From a virus: a stretch of 64,000 nt of DNA. The first letter of the stretch is position 1, and every line of letters starts with the position of its first letter. The stretch is from positions 62,001 through 126,000 of IMG/VR virus record IMGVR_UViG_3300025133_009608, one strand, 5' to 3'. Below, in pieces: positions 1 through 7,013 of this stretch. The position numbers and the translations under genes were made by a program. A model generated the notes under the pieces. It was not told where the DNA came from. It searched no databases and saw only the letters and a list, made by a program, of their open reading frames with translations.

Positions 1-382
1 GCGGCTCGGTAGCGCAAATCTTTTTTAATTTCTTTACGATGCCGCCGTATCTCTTTTTATTATTCTTATAATCAATATTACCATGCATTGCCTTGTGAAC
101 CGCAGATTGTGTTATTCCAAGATGCTTTGCAATTTCATTTTGAGTCTTTCCCATTAGCCTCATAAATAATATCTTCTTCTGATGCTCGGTTAGCATGTCT
201 CCGTTAACAATTTCATAAATAATCTCTAGAAGCTCATCTCTTAGCTCCGAAATTCTCCCGTCGAAAGAGTTTCCAGTTAGGACGCTAGATATTCCTCGCT
301 CTTGGGAGAAATTATTTAACTTCCCTTGATCAAAGGATATTTCTACAATTTTATATTGATATGAGCTACTTTTTGAGGCCAT
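1..382 (-). CDS. Helix-turn-helix protein, sigma region 4-like (3' end outside window)
   Basis: The reading frame opens with ATG at 382-380, a few bases after the stop of the primase gene, and runs off the window edge, so only the first ~127 residues are seen. Residues ~64-100 (LTEHQKKILFMRLMGKTQ, then NEIAKHLGITQSAVHKAM) form a typical sigma-70 region 4/LuxR-like helix-turn-helix: a conserved L-T-x-x-Q start, then an (E/N)EIAxxLGxxxxxV recognition helix. The N-terminal ~60 residues show nothing I recognise. It is probably a DNA-binding transcription factor or sigma-like protein. Whether it is a complete sigma factor cannot be decided, because the C-terminus is missing and no region 2 is visible before the HTH. 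It is co-oriented with the primase/RecA cluster and probably co-transcribed. Confidence 0.7.
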   Translation of the reverse strand, partial: MASKSSSYQYKIVEISFDQGKLNNFSQERGISSVLTGNSFDGRISELRDELLEIIYEIVNGDMLTEHQKKILFMRLMGKTQNEIAKHLGITQSAVHKAMHGNIDYKNNKKRYGGIVKKLKKICATEP

Positions 383-386
383 CTAG

Positions 387-1130
387 TTACCACTCATCCG
401 GCATAATTTGATTGAAGTTTTCGAAAAAATCTTCTTTTCCATTTTTTCTAAAAAATTCATCTACGTCCTTATAGGGCTTTGGAGTCTCAAGAGATCTCAG
501 CTTTATACCGCGATTAATAAATTTCTTATAAATTCTTTTTACAGATTCCTTCCCCGCATCATCTGAGTCAAGCAGGAATGTCATTTTATCAGTATACCTT
601 GCAAGTCTTAAAAAATGCTTTTTAGAAAATGCAGTACCACAAATTGCAACAGAATTATAAATTCCAACTTTAGTCAAACTTATTTGGTCAAAATAACCTT
701 CTACAATATATACGTTTTTTCTTTTTAAAATATGATTTTTTGATTGCCCTAATCCATAAAGTATATTTGCCTTCTTGTAAGACGAGTTTTTATACTTTGG
801 AATTCCGATTCCCCTTCTGGAGTATTCATCCAAAAGAGTCCTTCCACTAATTCCTACGACCTCGCCGTATTCATTCTCAATTGGAAACGTTAAATAAAAG
901 TAATCCGAGAACTGGCTGCGGCCCAGTCCATCTAGGATATTCGCTCGCAATAATGATTCCTCCGAAACAAATTGCTTTAGTTTGGAGGGGTTTTGTGGAA
1001 AAAATCCGATACCATATCTATCTATAATCTCATCCGATAAAAGCCTGTCCTCTCTTAGGTAGGACAGGCACTCTTTTGAGTTTTTAAGATTGGATTTACA
1101 AATATCAGATAAAATTTGCATATCGGTCAT
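387..1130 (-). CDS. DnaG-type primase catalytic core (Toprim), lacks zinc domain
   Basis: Catalytic half of a DnaG-like primase that would make RNA primers for the phage polymerase. The 247 residues match the N-terminal RNA-polymerase subdomain (FPIENEYGEVVGISGR, residues ~82-97) followed by a Toprim fold: acidic EGYFD at 144-148, DSDDAG at 188-193 (the DxD metal site) and KDVDEFF at ~221-227, which resembles the DnaG KDPDEF motif. The CHC2 zinc-binding domain that normally precedes this core is absent. A separate CHC2 protein is encoded at 25980-26567, so the primase appears to be split into two genes about 25 kb apart. The C-terminal helicase-interaction domain of bacterial DnaG is also missing. 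The gene sits 3 bp from the zinc-ribbon gene at 1134 and downstream of recA. Confidence 0.85.
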   Translation of the reverse strand: MTDMQILSDICKSNLKNSKECLSYLREDRLLSDEIIDRYGIGFFPQNPSKLKQFVSEESLLRANILDGLGRSQFSDYFYLTFPIENEYGEVVGISGRTLLDEYSRRGIGIPKYKNSSYKKANILYGLGQSKNHILKRKNVYIVEGYFDQISLTKVGIYNSVAICGTAFSKKHFLRLARYTDKMTFLLDSDDAGKESVKRIYKKFINRGIKLRSLETPKPYKDVDEFFRKNGKEDFFENFNQIMPDEW

Positions 1131-1133
1131 AAC

Positions 1134-1487
1134 TTAATTCTGCTCTATCTTTAGTTGACTCGTACTCTCTATTGCGCAAACCATATGCTTTGTAATATTT
1201 ATCTTGCACCCCTTTCCCGAGTTCGGACACTGAGCCCCAACCACCATTCCCGATACAACTGATGCTTCAACATCTTTATGGCAGGTTTCGCATGGAAACA
1301 TAAAGGCTTTTCTATTCTTGGAGCGAAGCACATCCCCATTCTTCTTCATAGAAAGCTTCGAATAGGACGATACGTTCACAACCTCCTCTCCGCACTCGTT
1401 GCACATCGCCTTGTTTTCATCAACATCCAACGACACGTCTGTTGTTCCTCCATTTAACTTACATCCTATATTGCATCTTACAATCAT
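1134..1487 (-). CDS. Small zinc-ribbon protein, unknown function
   Basis: 117-residue protein with two apparent zinc-binding clusters: C5/C9 with C29/C32 (CNECG), and C67/C70 (CETCH) with C87/C94. This is a double zinc-ribbon arrangement. It abuts the recA stop-to-start junction (start at 1487, recA stop at 1488) and precedes the primase, so it belongs to the replication/recombination operon. The function is not recognisable. A role in nucleic-acid binding or as an accessory of RecA or primase would suit the fold and context, but this is inference. Confidence 0.7.
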   Translation of the reverse strand: MIVRCNIGCKLNGGTTDVSLDVDENKAMCNECGEEVVNVSSYSKLSMKKNGDVLRSKNRKAFMFPCETCHKDVEASVVSGMVVGAQCPNSGKGCKINITKHMVCAIESTSQLKIEQN

Positions 1488-2654
1488 TTATTGCCCCATA
1501 GCCATAATTAGCGGATTTTCTTCTATCTCAGCATCATCGGGGGTGTTATCAGCCGCTGGCGCCGGGCCTCCTCCGAGGTATATTTCTCTTATTTTCTCTT
1601 GGGTTGAATTCATAAAAGGTTTATTTTTAGAAAACGACTCCAAGGCGGCGTCTCTTCCTCTGATTTTTTCTCCATCTATCATATAGTTTTGCGTATTTGG
1701 CCTTTCAATCAAGTCATACTTTAGGGCCAATCCAAATATCTCCTCCTCTATATTAACCACTCCCTTTAGGTACTCAACGAAATATTCTGCTTTTTGGAAT
1801 GGCTTTCCGACTTTATTTTTCTCAACCTTTGCTCGAACTCTGTGCCCAATTCTTGCATCATTCTTATCTTTAATAAGATTATCGGCACCAAACATTGGAG
1901 CCATATTGATCATAAGACTACAGGCATGCTTGAGCGCCTTGCCTCCCGGGCTAGTTGCCGGGTCTCCAAAGTGCTGTCCGAGATTTACTCTTACCTGGTT
2001 TATGCCAATAAATGCAACATTAGCCTTTGCGACCTGAGGCGTTAATTTCTTTAATTCCGTAGATAAGAATCTTGGAATTGGAGCCATATTCGCCTTACCG
2101 ATATCTGCCGCCAACTCAAGTGGAGTATTTAATACTGCAATTGAATCAAGAACAATTATGCCCAAATCCTTAAATCTTGGGTCAGTGCCCTCTTCTACGT
2201 AATCCAGGATTCCTTTCATTTTCTTAGATATCTTTTTAGTTACTGAGTTTACCTTTACAGTTCCAAGAAGTCCTTCAAAAATCTGCCTTGCATCATTAGT
2301 TTTTATGACCATTACCCTGGAAGTGTCAACGCCCTGACTCGATGCCCACTCTGGATCGTATGTATATTCTGCGTCAATAAATAGAGCTGTATTATTTGGG
2401 TTTTCATCTAGATAGCTCTTAATGCAAGACAGAGAAAGCATAGTCTTTCCGGAGCTTTCCTTTCCTGCAAGCTGCGTAATTCTTCCACGGGGTATTCCCC
2501 CAATGCCTATAGCCTCATCCAAAGATGGGCTCCCGGTGGATATCGCTTCGTACTTTCCAATTGTATCGATATTTCCGTCAAAAAATACCGCGTCTTCACC
2601 GAAGAATTTCTTAATTTCCCTTTCGGCTTCGCTCTCTGAGATTCTCTTGGCCAT
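1488..2654 (-). CDS. recA: RecA/UvsX-family recombinase
   Basis: Strand-exchange ATPase for recombination-dependent replication and repair. Walker A is GKESSGKT at residues 64-71, preceded by the RecA-type entry SPSLDEAIGIGGIPRGRI. Walker B is LGIIVLDS near residue 165, and an L2/Q-loop-like stretch INQVRVNLGQHFGDP lies near 220. The length of 388 residues is close to T4 UvsX and slightly longer than bacterial RecA (~350). The C-terminal tail is acidic (DDAEIEENP), as in RecA. It follows groEL-1 with a 13-bp gap. The partners SSB, RuvC and gp46/47 homologues are all in the window, consistent with a complete phage recombination system. Confidence 0.93.
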   Translation of the reverse strand: MAKRISESEAEREIKKFFGEDAVFFDGNIDTIGKYEAISTGSPSLDEAIGIGGIPRGRITQLAGKESSGKTMLSLSCIKSYLDENPNNTALFIDAEYTYDPEWASSQGVDTSRVMVIKTNDARQIFEGLLGTVKVNSVTKKISKKMKGILDYVEEGTDPRFKDLGIIVLDSIAVLNTPLELAADIGKANMAPIPRFLSTELKKLTPQVAKANVAFIGINQVRVNLGQHFGDPATSPGGKALKHACSLMINMAPMFGADNLIKDKNDARIGHRVRAKVEKNKVGKPFQKAEYFVEYLKGVVNIEEEIFGLALKYDLIERPNTQNYMIDGEKIRGRDAALESFSKNKPFMNSTQEKIREIYLGGGPAPAADNTPDDAEIEENPLIMAMGQ

Positions 2655-2667
2655 GATATTCTCCGTT

Positions 2668-4314
2668 TTAATATTTGTGATTTAAATTGCCATTTTGTGG
2701 CGGGCGCCATCCGGCCGGAGGCTGCCAGCTCGATGGGTCATCTGGGGCCTCTGATACTATCGATTCTGTATTTAGAAGCAATAACGCTATACTTGATGCA
2801 TTCTCAACCGCAGTTCTGGTAACCTTCTTCGGGTCCAGCACTCCCGCATCAAACATGTCTGCGTATGTATTGGTTGCGGCATTATACCCAAAATTTATAT
2901 TGTCAGACTCAAGAATCTTTGAGATGATAGGCTCTGGGTCTATAAATCCATTCTTTAAAATTTGAGAAATTGGTCTGGCACATGATTTTATCAAAACCTC
3001 TGCGGCAGGCCTAAGCCTCTCGTCTATCTCAGATAAATCAATCATATTTGCAGCACGAAGCATCGCAACTCCACCACCAGGGACCACTCCCTCCTCTATT
3101 GCCGCCAAGGTTGCACTAAGAGCGTCATCCATTCGGTCGCCCTTCTCTCTGAGTTCGAGTTCCGTGCTGTAACCCACTGTTATTACAGCTGCGCGACTAT
3201 TCAAAAATGAAAGCCTCTTTTTCAAATCGATTCTTTCGGAATCCCCCAGTAAGATGTCTTGATCTCGCTTATATTGCTCTATCTTCTTTGAGACTCTATC
3301 TGAATCTTTTTCTCCATCAATTATTTTTGTTGTCGATTTCCCAACAACCACTTGCTTGGCAAGTCCCAAATCCGAAGCCTTCATATCCCTGAGCAAGGCG
3401 CCCGACTTGGGGCTGCAAATATTTGTACCAACCAACATGCTGAGATCATCTAGCCAGTCGGCCTGAGAGGGCCCCATGGTAGGAATCTCTACCGCCACCA
3501 CTTTTAGTCGGCCGAGCTTGTTATTCGCGACCAACGTGGATAGAGCCTCCTGTTTTATTGCCCTAGCAAGAAGCAGCAGCGGCTTATTGTCATTTGACAG
3601 GCTATTAAGCATTGCCATGCAATCCGTTAAGTGCGTTACTTCTCTGTCCACAATGAGAACATTACAATTCTCCATAACAATGCTTCCGCGGTTATTATCC
3701 GCCAAAAATGCAGGAGTAACATATCCAGTTTTAAGCTCTACCCCATCCACAATTCTAACCGTAGTTTCTCCGCCGGGAGACGCCTCTGCCGTTACTGTTC
3801 CGGAGAACCCGACCGAATCGAATGCCTCTGCAATCTTCCCTCCCAAGAGGTGGTCGTTATTTGCAGATATAGTGGCAATGCTTTTTACCATATCATGTCC
3901 GTTAGTTTGAATAGATATGCTATCTAAGTTTTTTGAAATCTGCTCTACAGCCCAAGTAAGCCCATCTCTAAAATCAAGCGGGCTATAGCCCGACTCCATA
4001 AGGACTGCCCCTCTGGAGATAATTTCATGAGCCATTACTGTTGCGGTTGTGGTTCCGTCTCCTGCGATATCTGCGGTTCTTCCTGCAACTTCTTTTACAA
4101 GCTGGCAGGCCAAGTCTTCCACCGGATCTCTTAGCACAACCTCTCTTGCGACAGATACGCCATCCTTTGTAACTACTGGAGCTCCAACAAACTTGCCGAT
4201 GACGACGTTTCTTCCTTGAGGTCCCATCGTAACCGCGACAACGCTTGCTAACTTCTCCACCCCAGACAAAATCTTATCTCTTGCCGCTGTGGAGTGCAAA
4301 ATATCTTTAGCCAT
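2668..4314 (-). CDS. groEL: GroEL-like chaperonin, first copy
   Basis: Group I chaperonin (548 residues, the same length as E. coli GroEL) expected to form ATP-driven folding rings. Visible signatures are TMGPQGRN (29-36), TKDGVSVAREV (49-59), GDGTTTATV (85-93), DDALSATLAAIEEGVVPGGG, which retains the aspartate used for ATP hydrolysis, and FGYNAATNTYADMFDAGVLD. The usual Gly-Gly-Met tail is replaced by a Pro/Trp-rich end (SSWQPPAGWRPP). The start ATG overlaps the ruvC stop by 8 bp. No GroES-like gene is recognisable anywhere in the window, so a host or distant phage co-chaperonin, or co-chaperonin-free action as proposed for some phage chaperonins, would be needed. A second, clearly different GroEL lies at 54808-56409. 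Confidence 0.93.
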   Translation of the reverse strand: MAKDILHSTAARDKILSGVEKLASVVAVTMGPQGRNVVIGKFVGAPVVTKDGVSVAREVVLRDPVEDLACQLVKEVAGRTADIAGDGTTTATVMAHEIISRGAVLMESGYSPLDFRDGLTWAVEQISKNLDSISIQTNGHDMVKSIATISANNDHLLGGKIAEAFDSVGFSGTVTAEASPGGETTVRIVDGVELKTGYVTPAFLADNNRGSIVMENCNVLIVDREVTHLTDCMAMLNSLSNDNKPLLLLARAIKQEALSTLVANNKLGRLKVVAVEIPTMGPSQADWLDDLSMLVGTNICSPKSGALLRDMKASDLGLAKQVVVGKSTTKIIDGEKDSDRVSKKIEQYKRDQDILLGDSERIDLKKRLSFLNSRAAVITVGYSTELELREKGDRMDDALSATLAAIEEGVVPGGGVAMLRAANMIDLSEIDERLRPAAEVLIKSCARPISQILKNGFIDPEPIISKILESDNINFGYNAATNTYADMFDAGVLDPKKVTRTAVENASSIALLLLNTESIVSEAPDDPSSWQPPAGWRPPQNGNLNHKY

Positions 4315-4849
4315 TATTGTTTTCCTTATAAATGTGAGTTAATGCAACTGCTATTGCATCTGCTTCGTCTAAGCATTGCTTTGCAAGGTTGCCCGCTCTA
4401 TTCTCGCGGACTTCAAATCCAGAAACACTTCCAACGATAAAGTCAAACGCTTCTTCTTTTGAAGATACCTTTTTCCCGCCCATCTTTGATAAGCACGATC
4501 TAATTGTCGATACTGCGTATTTATGCGGCTCTATAGATGCCTCGCGAAGACACGCCATGGATATTACCTCATTGAATACAGATAATACTATTATTGTTCT
4601 TGCGGTACTTCTTCCTGCGCTAAACTTTGAAGCATAAGCTTCAATCACAACGGAATCTGGAGTCCTGCTCCCGAGAAGTTCCGCCACCATATCATATGCG
4701 GCACTTGCGCGAAAAGCAATAGAACCCTTTGGCTTTCCGGGAGGTCTAAGGTGTCCATAATCAATTAGCTCCCCCTCTCCGTTATTGTCCCGAAGGAGCG
4801 CCCAGCCTATTACTGACGATGATATATCCAGCCCAAGAATCGTATCCAA
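4307..4849 (-). CDS. RuvC-like Holliday-junction resolvase
   Basis: RNase H-fold endonuclease that would cut four-way junctions made by RecA-driven recombination. From the chosen start the protein is ~180 residues, typical for RuvC. It shows the acidic residues in order: D in LGLDISSSVIGWA near the N-terminus, E in DSVVIEAY and DEADAIAVA at the C-terminus. I prefer the TTG at 4849, because it has GGAG 7 nt upstream and because the more distal ATG (4888) lies inside the loop and stem of the terminator that ends the ssb transcript. With the distal ATG the protein would be 193 residues. The stop overlaps groEL by 8 bp, suggesting coupling. Confidence 0.82.
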   Translation of the reverse strand: MDTILGLDISSSVIGWALLRDNNGEGELIDYGHLRPPGKPKGSIAFRASAAYDMVAELLGSRTPDSVVIEAYASKFSAGRSTARTIIVLSVFNEVISMACLREASIEPHKYAVSTIRSCLSKMGGKKVSSKEEAFDFIVGSVSGFEVRENRAGNLAKQCLDEADAIAVALTHIYKENNNG

Positions 4850-4860
4850 TTCGAAACTCC

Positions 4861-4908
4861 AAATAAAAGAGCCGAGGAGCCCAACCATAGCATGTTAAGC
4901 TCCTCGGC
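4861..4908 (-). terminator. Rho-independent terminator after ssb
   Basis: On the minus strand a perfect 10-bp stem (GCCGAGGAGC with GCTCCTCGGC, plus-strand 4871-4880 and 4899-4908) encloses an 18-nt loop and is followed by TCTTTTATTT. It lies 11 bp after the ssb stop and ends that transcript before ruvC. Confidence 0.8.
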
Positions 4909-4919
4909 CTGACTGCATC

Positions 4920-5534
4920 TTACGAAAAGTCGAAGTCAAAGTCTTCGTCTTCTGCGGATTCCGTAGCCTTTCCGTTCGTATACTCTGAAACGTCCCATCC
5001 CATAACATCACAGATATCTGCGGCAGTTGCCGGAGATATTAGCTTCTCGACATTTATTCGGTCATTAAACGCGACAAACGCCTCCTTGAGGTCTGCCGGA
5101 AGAGCCTCTTTCGGATTCGGAGTAACTCCATACAACGGCTGAGAGCCCTTTGGTCCCTTCGTTACAGAGATATCATAAGAAGATACCTTGCCCCACCTGC
5201 TGTTGTTGTTTAGGGCCTTAACTCCATTATAGATCTGAGGTCCGATCTCAAGCAGCTGAAACTCGTTAGCGGCGCAATTCAGAACCTTTAAAAACCATCG
5301 AGCTTGGCGGCGGAACCCAACATCTTCTAATCTGCGAACCAACTCTGGGGTCTCGAGCGGGCTATTAACCTTTTTCTTGCTTCCGTCTGGCGCGGTAAGC
5401 CAGTGAACATAAAACTGCACCGGATTACCCATAACACGCACAAGGCTCTCGCCCTCTTCTAGTCGCATAAAATCTGACTTACCACCAGAATCTGCGGCAT
5501 TCCAATCTACTTCTCCAAATACCATTCCTGACAT
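4920..5534 (-). CDS. Phage single-stranded DNA-binding protein
   Basis: Probable SSB protecting single-stranded DNA at phage forks. The ~204-residue protein has a basic, aromatic-rich core (for example FRRQARWFLKVLNC and NSRWGKVSSYDISVTKG) compatible with an OB fold. It ends in a very acidic aromatic tail (ESAEDEDFDFDFS) of the kind SSB and gp32 proteins use to recruit partners. ATG at 5534 is favoured over 5540, because AGGAG sits 7 nt before it and is too close to the upstream ATG. It is flanked by ruvC and unknown replication-region genes, with its own candidate promoter, an upstream dyad and a strong terminator. The assignment rests on tail, composition and context, since no catalytic motif exists for this family. 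Confidence 0.68.
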   Translation of the reverse strand: MSGMVFGEVDWNAADSGGKSDFMRLEEGESLVRVMGNPVQFYVHWLTAPDGSKKKVNSPLETPELVRRLEDVGFRRQARWFLKVLNCAANEFQLLEIGPQIYNGVKALNNNSRWGKVSSYDISVTKGPKGSQPLYGVTPNPKEALPADLKEAFVAFNDRINVEKLISPATAADICDVMGWDVSEYTNGKATESAEDEDFDFDFS

Positions 5535-5553
5535 TTTCATTCTCCTGTTTATT

Positions 5554-5568
5554 GTGAGATTATCTCAC
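5554..5568. promoter_or_regulatory. Perfect dyad in ssb leader, candidate operator
   Basis: GTGAGAT-T-ATCTCAC is a perfect 7-bp inverted repeat with a single central base, lying ~20 bp upstream of the ssb start and ~28 bp downstream of the candidate -10 box. The one-base centre disfavours an RNA hairpin, so it looks more like a binding site for a dimeric repressor. It occurs once as far as I can see. Confidence 0.4.
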
Positions 5569-5595
5569 ATTTGTTATTGGCACTATTGTTGCGTT

Positions 5596-5624
5596 ATTAC
5601 AAACTTATGGCCACATTGTTTGAA
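5596..5624 (-). promoter_or_regulatory. Candidate sigma-70-type promoter for ssb
   Basis: On the minus strand TTCAAA (5624-5619) is separated by 17 bp from TGTAAT (5601-5596). These match the -35 and -10 consensus at 4/6 and 5/6 positions, with ideal spacing, in the only long gap between the gene at 5628 and ssb. Confidence 0.42.
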
Positions 5625-5627
5625 GGA

Positions 5628-6197
5628 TTACTCCCACTCTGTCTCTCCCCAGTCGTCAACACCATCTTGAGTGTTTGGGGTTTCCGCCGGATACCTTGAA
5701 CCAGATCCGGAAGGACTATTATACGCCGTAACATTCATACTTGTTGCATTTTCTATTGAATAATCACGACGTAAAAATGTTTTAAACGTGTAGTGCCAAC
5801 TTGAAAAATATCCAGCCTTATTTTCAAACCACTTCTTACACGCCTTTCCCAGGGCAAGGGCGTTACATGCATTTATATAGTCATCATCTGACTGGGCATA
5901 CCACTCCTTATCCTTGACCGTCTTGTGTCCGGCGGCCTTCGATTTCGCAAGGGCTGCTGCCGACCATGCTTTATTCTTTTTCGAATCCAAAACCGCCACC
6001 CACCGATCGATTTTTACGATCTTTTCTTGGCACAGGTTTTGCCCCTCCAGAGTGTAGACTAAGCCTTTTTCTGCAATATTAACGTCAACAATCCCATTCT
6101 TTGGGAGCATAGACTCAATATCCTCAATGTCACTAAGCCCAATACCCTCTATCGAGAAGCCATCTATTGATGCAATATCTTTAAACGTTCTTGACAT
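5628..6197 (-). CDS. Unknown acidic-tailed replication-region protein
   Basis: About 189 residues of unknown function. ATG at 6197 is preferred (GAGG 6 nt upstream) over the in-frame ATG at 6209. A central helical, Lys/Ala-rich section with CNALALGKACKKWFENKAGYF precedes a low-complexity Ser/Gly/Pro linker and an acidic Trp-containing C-terminus (DDWGETEWE). This recalls the partner-binding tails of replication proteins. The gene lies immediately upstream of ssb in the transcription direction, so a role as a recombination or replication mediator is possible, but nothing in the sequence proves it. Confidence 0.7.
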   Translation of the reverse strand: MSRTFKDIASIDGFSIEGIGLSDIEDIESMLPKNGIVDVNIAEKGLVYTLEGQNLCQEKIVKIDRWVAVLDSKKNKAWSAAALAKSKAAGHKTVKDKEWYAQSDDDYINACNALALGKACKKWFENKAGYFSSWHYTFKTFLRRDYSIENATSMNVTAYNSPSGSGSRYPAETPNTQDGVDDWGETEWE

Positions 6198-6528
6198 CTT
6201 TTTCCTCATTGTTAATTAATGTTTCTATCGCTTTCAATCTTTTCTCTATGGAGCTTATCCTGCCCTCTCCGAGGGAGGATTTAAGCCTGGACGCTTCAGA
6301 GCTCATTATTCTAATTCTTTGATTTAACATTAAGTTTAAAACAAAAAACAAAACAAGCATCGGTATCGATCGGTTTGTAGGCGGAGCTATAGATGTAATT
6401 ATTCCATCTTTATTCGTTGTAAATAATCCACGAAAATCATCCTCGCCGATCTCTTCAACTATCTGCGAGTAGTAATTAAACTCTTCGTCGCTTAAGTCCA
6501 AGCGCTTATTGGCTATCGCTCTAATCAT
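6181..6528 (-). CDS. Small protein with one hydrophobic segment and coiled coil
   Basis: 115 residues, unknown function. An acidic N-terminal half is followed by a hydrophobic segment (SIPMLVLFFVLNLMLN, residues ~54-69) that could span a membrane, then a heptad-like charged helix (SSIEKRLKAIETLINNEEKD). The start overlaps the preceding stop (TAATG), indicating translational coupling with the zinc-ribbon gene at 6528-7013. Confidence 0.65.
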   Translation of the reverse strand: MIRAIANKRLDLSDEEFNYYSQIVEEIGEDDFRGLFTTNKDGIITSIAPPTNRSIPMLVLFFVLNLMLNQRIRIMSSEASRLKSSLGEGRISSIEKRLKAIETLINNEEKDVKNV

Positions 6529-7013
6529 TAGTCAGAAACTCTCCGAACCGAGGCTCCTGCCTTTCTCATTCCCTTTGACTCATTTGCAAGGCGCTTTAAT
6601 CTAGCCACTCTCAAGTCTTCGCTCTCCTCTTTGGACAGCTCCGGCATAGATTCTATGGCCTCTGCTCTAATTTGCCCTCTAATATCATCTTCGGGAGGCA
6701 GAGCCTCATCTGGGGAGCCCTCCGTTACGCTGGAAGCCGCCTCAGAGTCCTCTGGCGAGGCAGCAGGAGGCTTGGTCGCCTCATCTGTCGGCAAAAAATA
6801 CTCCGAAAGAATAAACAATGACATATCAAATATTATATCCTTCGAAAGGCCGCTTGCAAAGTCTTGATTCTTTATCTTCTCGGATAAAAATGAAAGCCTT
6901 TGCATGTATGCTTCCCCCAAAAGAGCCTGGCCGCAACTTGGGCAGCAATTATTTACCAAAGAATATCGCATTCCATTGGAAACATCAAACCCACACCCTC
7001 TACACTCGATCAT
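6528..7013 (-). CDS. Zinc-ribbon protein with acidic linker, unknown function
   Basis: 161 residues. The N-terminus carries a single zinc ribbon, CRGC (C4/C7) with CPSC (C24/C27), a fold often used for nucleic-acid or protein contacts. It is followed by a Pro/Ser/Glu-rich disordered stretch and a basic C-terminus (VARLKRLANESKGMRKAG). The start codon overlaps the end of the polymerase gene by 4 bp (ATGA type), so the two are translationally coupled. It may be a small replisome accessory, but the function is unknown. Confidence 0.65.
   Translation of the reverse strand: MIECRGCGFDVSNGMRYSLVNNCCPSCGQALLGEAYMQRLSFLSEKIKNQDFASGLSKDIIFDMSLFILSEYFLPTDEATKPPAASPEDSEAASSVTEGSPDEALPPEDDIRGQIRAEAIESMPELSKEESEDLRVARLKRLANESKGMRKAGASVRRVSD

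Noticed and set aside
4850-4888. N-terminal extension of RuvC from the ATG at 4888
   Set aside because: This start sits inside the terminator hairpin and lacks a ribosome site, while TTG 4849 has GGAG at 7 nt and begins just before the first catalytic motif.
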